11,124 bases of DNA, from NCBI GenBank assembly GCA_027310735.1, contig DAIDAH010000075.1:1-11124 (forward strand), given 5' to 3'. The stretch is from Methylotenera sp. (lineage in GTDB: Bacteria; Pseudomonadota; Gammaproteobacteria; Burkholderiales; Methylophilaceae). The notes under the pieces are model-generated. The model did no database searches. It was not told the origin of the DNA and was given only the letters and a program-made list of their open reading frames with translations. Shown piece by piece: positions 1 through 6,116 of the stretch; position 1 is the stretch's first letter; each line of letters begins with the position of its first letter. A program made the position numbers and the translations under genes.

Positions 1-2577
1 GGCGGCGCGTTCTGCGCCGGCACGGCGTGTGCCGTTGGGACTATTGATTTCTGGTACCCATAATCGGCGGCCGAAGTAGGTTTCCACATAGCCATTTTGT
101 TTGGCGAGTTCACGTGTGTTGGTCATGTACTCGCGCACGCCGGGGTAGCGGGCAAAGTAGCGTTCGATATAGCTTTGTGCGGCGCCGCGTTCGATGTTTA
201 GATTTTGTGCCAGCCCGAATGCGCTCATGCCGTAGATGAGGCCGAAGTTGATGACTTTGGCGTAGCGGCGCTGTTCGCTATCCACAGCTTCCAGATCTAC
301 GCCGAATATTTCGGCGGCAGTGTGACGGTGAATGTCTTCATCGTTGGCAAAGGCTTTGAGCATGCCTTCGTCCTTGGATAAGTGCGCCATGATGCGTAGC
401 TCGATTTGTGAATAGTCGGCTGAGACAATGACGCTGCCTTTGGGCGCAATAAAGGCTTCGCGGATGCGGCGGCCTTCTGCTGAGCGTACCGGAATGTTCT
501 GTAAATTAGGGTCTGAGCTGGCTAAGCGGCCAGTAATAGCAACGGCTTGGTTGTAGCTGGTATGCACGCGCCCTGTCGTCGGGTTAATCATGCGCGGCAG
601 TTTGTCTGTGTAGGTGGATTTGAGTTTTGCGAGTCCGCGATACTCCAATAGCACCTTGGGTAGCGGGTGGTCTAGTGCCAGCTCTTGTAATACGTCTTCA
701 TCGGTAGAAGGGGCGCCGCTGGGGGTCTTTTTGAGTGGCTTGATGCCGAGCTTGCCGAAGAGGATTTCTTGTAATTGTTTGGGTGAGCCCAAATTAAAAG
801 GCTGACCTGCAAGTTCATAGGCCTGATTTTCTAGCGTCACCAGTTTCATGCCGATTTCGTTGCTTTGCACGTTGAGCATGTCTCTATCAATCAACACGCC
901 GTTACGCTCAATGGTGAACAGGATGTTGGAAACAGGCATTTCGATTTGGCTGTAGATGTATTCCAGCTTTTCATCATTGGCGACTTGCGGGTACATGGCA
1001 TGATGCAGTTGCAGCGTGATGTCGGCATCTTCCGCCGCATATTCGGCGGCCACTTCCACCGTTACCTGGTTAAAGCTCACTTGCTTGGCGCCTTTGCCAG
1101 CGACCTCTTCAAAGGTGATGGTTTTTAAATCTAAATGACGCATGGCGAGGTCATCCATGCCATGCGACTTGTGCGACTCAAACACGTAGGATTGCAGCAG
1201 CGTGTCATGCGCAATGCCGTTGAGCTGTATGCCATGGTTGGCTAATACGTGCTGGTCGTATTTAAGATTTTGGCCAACCTTTTTAATGGTTGGGTTTTCC
1301 AAAATCGGTTTGATTTTCGCTAGAGTTTCATCAAAATTAAGCTGTGCTGGCGCATCAAAGTAGTCGTGCATGAGCGGCAAGTAGGCTGCGCTACCAGCCT
1401 CTACGCTGAATGACAGGCCGACAATCTTGGCGGTCATCGGGTCGAGAGAGGTGGTTTCTGTGTCCACGCAAATCAATGGCGCGGATTGCAGTTTGGCTAG
1501 CCACGTGTCGAGTTGCGCGTTGCTTAAAATGGTTTCGTAATTGCGTGTGGTGACGGCTTGATAAGTAGGCTCAAACACATTCGCTCGTGGTGCGCTTGTC
1601 GTGCCAGTAGTGTTGGATTGTTTTTCGATAGTATCAGCGCGTACGGAAGTCGTGCCTCCGAATAAGTCGGACTGCGGCGCACTTGTTGTAGCGCTAGGTG
1701 GCGCGCTATCTGGCATGTTGTCTAGTTCGCGGCGCCAAGTTCTAAACTCAAAGCGATCAAACAATTCTGCCAGTTTGGCTTTATTCTGTGGCTGGGGTGC
1801 AAGATCGCTCAGATTTTCCTGAATGCCAATATCACAGCGAATGGTAATCAGCTCGCGTGCGGTAGGTAGCCAAGGTAGCGCTTTGCGTAGGTTCTCGCCC
1901 ACAACGCCTTTGATATGCTCTGCATTGGCAACAATGTTATCCAGTGAACCATATTCTTTTAGCCATTTTACTGCGGTTTTTGGGCCTACTTTTTCCACGC
2001 CCGGCACATTGTCTGAGGTGTCGCCTACTAACACGAGGTAATCCACCATCAAGCTTGGTGGCACGCCAAATTTATTTTCCACGCCTGCAATGTCGAGCAC
2101 ATCGTCAACCTTGCGAAAAGCATCGCGCATGGTGTTGATGACGGTGATGTGTTCGTTCACCAGTTGCGAGATGTCTTTATCGCCAGTGGAAATAATGACG
2201 CGCACACCTTCACGCTCAGCTTGTTTAGCCAGAGCACCAATCACATCGTCTGCCTCTACGCCTTCTATCATAAGCAGTGGCCAGCCCATGGCTTTAATGG
2301 CTTCATGCAAAGGTTCTATTTGTGGGCGTAGATCATCTGGCATGGCGGCGCGGTTGGCTTTATATTCAGCATAAATATCATCGCGAAATGTTTTGCCTTT
2401 TGCATCAAAAACACACGCGCTATAATCGCTAGGGTAATCTTTGTGCAAGCGCCGTAACATGTTGAGCACGCCTTGAATCGCACCTGTGGGTTCATTTTGG
2501 CGGTTTCTCAAATCGGGCATGGCGTGAAACGCACGATAGAGGTAGGATGAGCCATCCACTAACAATAATGTTTTCAT
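1..2577 (-). CDS. polA: DNA polymerase I, C-terminus cut by window edge
   Basis: DNA polymerase I fills gaps and removes RNA primers in repair and lagging-strand synthesis. The frame is open for 859 codons from ATG 2577 to the left edge. The 5' nuclease domain covers about residues 1-285, starting MKTLLLVDGSSYLYRAFHAM, with the VEADDVIG, TGDKD and GDTSDNVPG metal-site blocks. A Ser/Thr/Ala/Pro-rich linker covers about 285-340. The 3'-5' exonuclease domain keeps all its acidic residues: DTE at 372-374, NLKYD (exo II) and YAAED (exo III), so proofreading should be intact. Polymerase motif A (DYSQIELR, catalytic Asp about 721) and motif B (RRYAKVINFGLIYG) are present. Motif C (HDE) and roughly the last 80 residues lie outside the window. 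Numbering runs about 16 ahead of E. coli, which the longer linker explains. The gene diverges from the LOG-family gene. Only a weak GGA lies upstream as ribosome site. Confidence 0.98.
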   Translation of the reverse strand, partial: MKTLLLVDGSSYLYRAFHAMPDLRNRQNEPTGAIQGVLNMLRRLHKDYPSDYSACVFDAKGKTFRDDIYAEYKANRAAMPDDLRPQIEPLHEAIKAMGWPLLMIEGVEADDVIGALAKQAEREGVRVIISTGDKDISQLVNEHITVINTMRDAFRKVDDVLDIAGVENKFGVPPSLMVDYLVLVGDTSDNVPGVEKVGPKTAVKWLKEYGSLDNIVANAEHIKGVVGENLRKALPWLPTARELITIRCDIGIQENLSDLAPQPQNKAKLAELFDRFEFRTWRRELDNMPDSAPPSATTSAPQSDLFGGTTSVRADTIEKQSNTTGTTSAPRANVFEPTYQAVTTRNYETILSNAQLDTWLAKLQSAPLICVDTETTSLDPMTAKIVGLSFSVEAGSAAYLPLMHDYFDAPAQLNFDETLAKIKPILENPTIKKVGQNLKYDQHVLANHGIQLNGIAHDTLLQSYVFESHKSHGMDDLAMRHLDLKTITFEEVAGKGAKQVSFNQVTVEVAAEYAAEDADITLQLHHAMYPQVANDEKLEYIYSQIEMPVSNILFTIERNGVLIDRDMLNVQSNEIGMKLVTLENQAYELAGQPFNLGSPKQLQEILFGKLGIKPLKKTPSGAPSTDEDVLQELALDHPLPKVLLEYRGLAKLKSTYTDKLPRMINPTTGRVHTSYNQAVAITGRLASSDPNLQNIPVRSAEGRRIREAFIAPKGSVIVSADYSQIELRIMAHLSKDEGMLKAFANDEDIHRHTAAEIFGVDLEAVDSEQRRYAKVINFGLIYGMSAFGLAQNLNIERGAAQSYIERYFARYPGVREYMTNTRELAKQNGYVETYFGRRLWVPEINSPNGTRRAGAERAA

Positions 2578-2728
2578 GTAAAAATCCAAATTGTGTTGCG
2601 ATACGTTGTTGCTAACATTTTTTAATCGCTTACATAATAAAACATATGTAGTGCGCTTAAAAAATGTTTTGTATCTGGTCTCGCTTAAAAATTTGAATTC
2701 TGTATTTAATTAATAGAAGGTTGCTGAA
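2578..2728. promoter_or_regulatory. divergent polA / LOG-gene intergenic region
   Basis: This 151-bp AT-rich gap separates two divergent genes and must hold both promoters. I see AT-rich tracts and a small palindrome, ACATATGT, at about 2642-2649, but no pair of -35/-10 boxes good enough to call on either strand. The plus-strand gene has a clear ribosome site, AGAAGG at 2715-2720, 8 bp before its ATG. Confidence 0.5.
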
Positions 2729-3457
2729 ATGTCAGGTGCAAAAAAAATTCAAAAAATCGTCGACCCTGACGTGCAAGGTCGTAATCATACTGGTTATGAA
2801 TCATGGCACGCATTTAAGATTATGTCGGAATTTGTGGACGCGACGGAGCGACTGAAGGAAATCACCCCGGCAGTGTCTATTTTCGGCAGTGCACGTATTC
2901 AGCAGGATAGCCCTTATTACAAGCTGACCGTTGATATTGCACGACGCTTGTCTGATGCGGGTTTTGCGGTTATTTCTGGTGGTGGTCCCGGCATTATGGA
3001 GGCCGCCAATAAAGGCGCATATGCTGGCACATCACCGAGTATCGGCTTGAATATTGAGTTGCCGCATGAGCAGCATGTGAACCCGTATCAAGACATCAGT
3101 CAAAACTTTAAGCACTTTTTCATGCGTAAAGTCATGTTCGTAAAATACGCGAGTGCTTATGTGGTGATGCCAGGTGGCTTTGGTACTTTGGATGAGTTGA
3201 TGGAAGCTATTACGCTGGTGCAAACGGGAAAAACATTGAAGATTCCGATTATTCTGGTGTGCGAGCCGTTCTGGCGCGGTTTGGTGGATTGGATTAAAAC
3301 CACATTGGTGAATGAAAATATGATTGCGGCGGCAGATCTGGATTTGATTCAGTTGATTGATGAGCCTGCGCAAATTGTTGAGGCTATATTCAAACACTAC
3401 GAAACGCGTGGCTTTAAATTGTCTGCGGATGAAGAACGTATTCAGCTTTATTTGTAA
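2729..3457 (+). CDS. LOG family (TIGR00730) Rossmann-fold protein
   Basis: This is a 242-aa member of the LOG / lysine-decarboxylase-like family. Characterised members are cytokinin riboside 5'-monophosphate phosphoribohydrolases or general nucleotide 5'-monophosphate nucleosidases that release the base from NMPs. Visible motifs are FGSAR (52-56), the glycine-rich SGGGPGIMEAANKGAYAG (83-100), the RK pair at 133-134 and the signature PGGFGTLDE (148-156) with the catalytic Glu about 156. No signal peptide is seen, so it should be cytosolic. The ATG is well placed behind AGAAGG. It is the first gene of the plus-strand run and is followed after 87 bp by the DUF2782 gene. Members of this family have repeatedly been mis-annotated as lysine decarboxylases, and the sequence does not support that activity. 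The exact substrate cannot be read from the sequence. Confidence 0.92.
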   Translation: MSGAKKIQKIVDPDVQGRNHTGYESWHAFKIMSEFVDATERLKEITPAVSIFGSARIQQDSPYYKLTVDIARRLSDAGFAVISGGGPGIMEAANKGAYAGTSPSIGLNIELPHEQHVNPYQDISQNFKHFFMRKVMFVKYASAYVVMPGGFGTLDELMEAITLVQTGKTLKIPIILVCEPFWRGLVDWIKTTLVNENMIAAADLDLIQLIDEPAQIVEAIFKHYETRGFKLSADEERIQLYL

Positions 3458-3544
3458 TCAATACCGTAATAGTGCTGGTAATTTGATAGAATTAATCGTT
3501 ATTGAAGTCATTGGACTTAAACTCTAAAAATAGGTGTCAGGCAT

Positions 3545-3904
3545 ATGCGTAAAAGCTATAAAAACTTAGGATTGTTGTTGCTGGCGTTGGGTTTTGCGCA
3601 AGCGCCTTTGCTTGTTGAAGCTAAAGCGCCACCAGCTGATTTGCAACCGTTGGAAGAAGCGCCCCCACCGCCGACTATCGGTTCAGATGATAAGGCGGCA
3701 GATGAGCCGCAAATCACGATCGTCAAGAAGAAGGGGGAAACCATTGAGGAGTACCGTATCAATGGTCAGCTTTATATGATGAAAGTGACGCCAGCACATG
3801 GTGTACCGTATTATATGCATAAAGAAGATCAAAATGGCGGTTGGCTCATGGATGGACCAAATCAACCACTGAGTATTCCTAAATGGACGATATTCAGGTT
3901 TTAA
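3545..3904 (+). CDS. DUF2782 family small exported protein
   Basis: This 119-aa protein of unknown function matches the DUF2782 pattern I know from genes sitting between polA and thrB in several proteobacteria, for example the Pseudomonas neighbourhood. Residues 1-26 form a Sec-type signal peptide: RK, then a Leu/Ala-rich core, then VEA before KAPP, a likely cleavage site. The mature part has a Pro/Glu-rich stretch (about 28-45), then the conserved core: ITIVKKKGETIEEYRINGQ, YMMKVTPAHGVPYYMHK and a C-terminal W-x-IFRF end. It is probably periplasmic. A ribosome site AGGTG (3532-3536) lies 8 bp before the ATG. A terminator follows 40 bp after the stop, which separates it from thrB. No enzymatic motif is visible, and I assign no function beyond the family. 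Confidence 0.9.
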   Translation: MRKSYKNLGLLLLALGFAQAPLLVEAKAPPADLQPLEEAPPPPTIGSDDKAADEPQITIVKKKGETIEEYRINGQLYMMKVTPAHGVPYYMHKEDQNGGWLMDGPNQPLSIPKWTIFRF

Positions 3905-3943
3905 TGCATCACTCTAGATTTGAGCTGTAAACCAAATCTAACC

Positions 3944-3973
3944 AAGAGGGCTTGATGCCCTCTTTAATTTTGT
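3944..3973 (+). terminator. intrinsic terminator after DUF2782 gene
   Basis: A perfect 8-bp stem, AAGAGGGC (3944-3951) with GCCCTCTT (3957-3964), encloses the loop TTGAT and is followed by a T-rich tail TAATTTTGTT. It lies 40 bp after the DUF2782 stop and 60 bp before thrB, so it should end the LOG-DUF2782 transcript and make thrB depend on its own promoter. Confidence 0.85.
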
Positions 3974-4018
3974 TGGTTTGCATGAATCCAGCATCATTCT
4001 ATTCACAATTACTTAGTC

Positions 4019-4024
4019 TATAAA
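4019..4024 (+). promoter_or_regulatory. candidate -10 box for thrB
   Basis: TATAAA (5 of 6 to consensus) lies 10 bp upstream of the thrB ATG, downstream of the terminator. I see no matching -35 at 16-18 bp; a TTCACA at 4002-4007 is only 11 bp away. If used, the transcript would have a leader of only a few bases, which fits the lack of a Shine-Dalgarno sequence before thrB. Confidence 0.4.
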
Positions 4025-4034
4025 TTCTTATCTT

Positions 4035-4997
4035 ATGTCTGTATTTACTTCTGTTAGTGTTCAGCAATTACAAGTGTGGCTTCAAGATTACGCTATTGGC
4101 GAACTTGTTGACTTGAAAGGTATTTCTTCAGGCGTAACCAATACTAATTATTTTGTGACGACTAGCCAAGATAAGTATGTACTGACATTGTTTGAGCACA
4201 ATGCGCTTGCAGAACTGCCTTATTTTATTGACTTAATGAGCCATCTAGCTGCACAGGGTATTCCGTGCCCGCGCCCAATTACGGATAATGCTGGCGTTGG
4301 GTTGCATATGTTAAATGGCAAACCCGCTGCTTTGGTAAGTTGTCTGAAAGGGCGCGATGTAACAGCCCCTAGCGTAACGCAATGTGCAGCTGTAGGCACA
4401 GTACTGGCGCAGATGCATCTTGCAGGGCAGTCTTTTGAGGCGCAGTATCCTCAACATCAGAGCGTAAACCAGCGTGGCGAAGACTGGCGTATCAGAACCG
4501 CCACACAGGTCATGTCTCACTTACCTGCAGAAGATCAGGTTTTACTGCAAGAGACTTTGGCATTTCAAACGGCCTTCGATACTACGCAATTGCCTGTGGG
4601 TGTGATTCACGCAGATTTGTTTCGAGATAACGTATTATTTGATGAAGATCAAATCGGCGGCTTAATTGATTTCTATTATGCTTGTCATGGTGTGCTAGCC
4701 TACGACTTAGCCATTGCTGTGAATGACTGGTGTGTACATGCCGATGGTAGTTTTGATCAGGTAAGGTTAGATGCCATGTTGCAAGCTTATCGGGCTGTGC
4801 GACCGTTTAATTCGCACGAGTTGTCAGCATGGTCTGGATTGTTACGTGTTGCTGCATTGCGTTTCTGGTTATCACGGTTGTATGATCAAATTTACCCGCA
4901 GGCGGGCGAGTTAACGCATGCAAAAGACCCAGATCATTTCAAGCGAATTTTGCAGCATAGAACTAAGCTGTATGCTGCTTTAAACAAGGATTGTTAG
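4035..4997 (+). CDS. thrB: homoserine kinase, APH-fold type (ThrB)
   Basis: The enzyme phosphorylates L-homoserine with ATP to O-phosphohomoserine, the step before threonine synthase, in the cytosol. The 320-aa length is typical for the ThrB type of the aminoglycoside-phosphotransferase/choline-kinase fold, which is unrelated to the GHMP-type ThrB of E. coli. The N-lobe carries the SSGVTNTNYFV nucleotide-binding segment (31-41). The catalytic segment GVIHADLFRDNVLF has His192, Asp194 and Asn199, and the metal-binding IDF has Asp212. The start at 4035 gives the usual N-terminus (SVFTSVS). There is no good Shine-Dalgarno sequence, and a -10-like TATAAA sits just upstream. Only 3 bp separate it from the membrane-protein gene downstream, so the two are probably cotranscribed. 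The DUF2782 / thrB adjacency is conserved in several proteobacteria. Confidence 0.95.
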   Translation: MSVFTSVSVQQLQVWLQDYAIGELVDLKGISSGVTNTNYFVTTSQDKYVLTLFEHNALAELPYFIDLMSHLAAQGIPCPRPITDNAGVGLHMLNGKPAALVSCLKGRDVTAPSVTQCAAVGTVLAQMHLAGQSFEAQYPQHQSVNQRGEDWRIRTATQVMSHLPAEDQVLLQETLAFQTAFDTTQLPVGVIHADLFRDNVLFDEDQIGGLIDFYYACHGVLAYDLAIAVNDWCVHADGSFDQVRLDAMLQAYRAVRPFNSHELSAWSGLLRVAALRFWLSRLYDQIYPQAGELTHAKDPDHFKRILQHRTKLYAALNKDC

Positions 4998-5000
4998 GCA

Positions 5001-5783
5001 ATGGCTACTTTTAAATCAAGCATTAAAATGGGTGTGAATTGGATTAGAGAGAGTGTTGCCTTATTCAAAACTGCACCCAGCAAATTGATGCTGTTGGCAT
5101 TAACTTATATTGCGCTGTTTATGATGGTGCCCTCAATCCCGGGCCTGCAATGGTTTGCGTTCATGACTATTTTAATTTGGCCGATTTTTATGGCGATTGC
5201 TATCGCGATATTCCGTAATGCGGATCAGCAGAAAGTACAAGGTATTAGTGAAATCATCCAAGGTCTTAGGCCAAAAGTATCCTTGCTGATGGCGCTAGGC
5301 GGTGCTTCTTTAATTTATGGCGTATTAACAAGCTTTGTGTTGAATAGTGACATTCAAGGCTTATTGAGCCTGCCGCACAGTAATAATGCCATGACGGAAT
5401 CGCAGGCAATGGCGATTATCGAGAAGATGATGCCACTTTTGCTCAAGTTTACGTTGCTACTGATTCCATTAATCATGGCAACATGGTTTTCGCCCATGCT
5501 TATCGCTTTTAATAATTACCCCGTTGTTAAAGCCATTAAATCAAGCATAGCTGGCTCACTGCAATATATGGTTGCATTAGGCGCTGCGTGGCTGTTGCTT
5601 ACGTCAGGCATGATTGTTTTGATGATGGTGGTTGGTATGATTGTTGGCATTATCAGCAGCTTTGTGCCGGCCTTTGGGCAATTGTTAGTGCCGCTGGTAG
5701 TGTTTGGTTGTTTATTGCTGGCAACGGCGCTTATGCTGGCTTTTCAGTATGTGAGCTACCGTGATATTTTTCGTGCGGCTTAA
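5001..5783 (+). CDS. BPSS1780-type polytopic membrane protein
   Basis: This is a 260-aa inner-membrane protein resembling the BPSS1780 family of uncharacterised betaproteobacterial membrane proteins. The family call is from recognition and is moderately sure. About five to six hydrophobic segments are visible: about 29-47, 51-71, 96-114, 146-168, 188-216 and 225-250. A short N-terminal amphipathic region (NWIRESVALFKTAPSKL) precedes them and the protein ends SYRDIF near the C-terminus, both usual in this family. A ribosome site AAGGA (4986-4990) inside the end of thrB lies 10 bp before the ATG, so translation follows thrB in the same transcript. No transporter or catalytic motif is visible and its role is unknown. 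Confidence 0.85.
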   Translation: MATFKSSIKMGVNWIRESVALFKTAPSKLMLLALTYIALFMMVPSIPGLQWFAFMTILIWPIFMAIAIAIFRNADQQKVQGISEIIQGLRPKVSLLMALGGASLIYGVLTSFVLNSDIQGLLSLPHSNNAMTESQAMAIIEKMMPLLLKFTLLLIPLIMATWFSPMLIAFNNYPVVKAIKSSIAGSLQYMVALGAAWLLLTSGMIVLMMVVGMIVGIISSFVPAFGQLLVPLVVFGCLLLATALMLAFQYVSYRDIFRAA

Positions 5784-5794
5784 GTAAGTCTGTT

Positions 5795-5842
5795 GATCGC
5801 TAGCCTCAATGTAGTGTATTGCTAGCACTGAGGTTTGCGATC
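5795..5842. terminator. inverted repeat between convergent genes, possible terminator
   Basis: Fourteen-base arms, 5795-5808 (GATCGCTAGCCTCA) and 5829-5842 (TGAGGTTTGCGATC), pair with two non-Watson-Crick positions around a 20-nt loop. It lies 12 bp after the membrane-protein stop and 42 bp from the stop of the convergent 44-aa gene. No T-run follows on either strand, so it may be a bidirectional transcript-end hairpin or a Rho-linked stop rather than a classical terminator. Confidence 0.4.
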
Positions 5843-5883
5843 TATATTTATTGAACTGTATTCCTGAGCAGGAAACGGTTAAT

Positions 5884-6018
5884 TTAGAACCAGTGCAGCA
5901 CCCAGTGACCAACGGCTCCGGCGATTGCAATCATCGCAATCGCTGCCATCATTTTTTCATGGATGCACATTCCTTTAGTTGCACTGCACTGACCATTCAT
6001 TTTGCACATTAAAGACAT
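5884..6018 (-). CDS. 44-aa Cys/Met/His-rich single-pass microprotein
   Basis: Read directly, this is a 44-codon frame from ATG 6018 to TAA 5884-5886. Its ribosome site GGGAG (6030-6026) is excellent and sits 7 bp before the ATG, better than that of most neighbours. The soluble N-terminus (1-24) has Cys at 5, 11 and 18, His20 and Met at 1, 4, 7, 17, 23 and 24 (MCKMNGQC, KGMCIHEKMM). Residues 25-37 form a short Ala/Ile/Met hydrophobic segment, and the C-terminus HWVLHWF has two His and two Trp. The layout suggests an inner-membrane microprotein with a possible thiol or soft-metal (copper-type) site; that function is inference only. I do not recognise a named family. It lies 98 bp downstream of uvrD on the same strand, behind a structured leader. 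Confidence 0.75.
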   Translation of the reverse strand: MSLMCKMNGQCSATKGMCIHEKMMAAIAMIAIAGAVGHWVLHWF

Positions 6019-6028
6019 AGTAAGACTC

Positions 6029-6087
6029 CCGTTCGATTAATGAAAATACCCATGAATTTTTTATGGGCATGTTAGTTAGTCGAACGG
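6029..6087 (-). promoter_or_regulatory. structured leader of the 44-aa gene
   Basis: Twelve-base arms at 6076-6087 and 6029-6040 pair at 11 positions with one A-C mismatch in the minus-strand RNA. Inside them is a second hairpin, CCCAT (6049-6053) with ATGGG (6063-6067). The 3' end of the outer stem supplies the first two G of the GGGAG ribosome site, so closing the stem could partly mask translation start. It could instead be a DNA dyad operator or part of the uvrD transcript end. There is no good T-run after it. Confidence 0.4.
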
Positions 6088-6116
6088 AACGTAAAAGACT
6101 TACAATTAAATTAGGT

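Noticed and set aside
614..2374. Several plus-strand frames of 60-94 codons over polA
   Set aside because: All are antisense to conserved polA domains, without ribosome sites or recognisable protein features.
3032..3397. 121-codon minus-strand frame inside the LOG-family gene
   Set aside because: It is antisense to a well-conserved gene, His/Asn/Gln-rich in the manner of shadow frames, with no recognisable motif.
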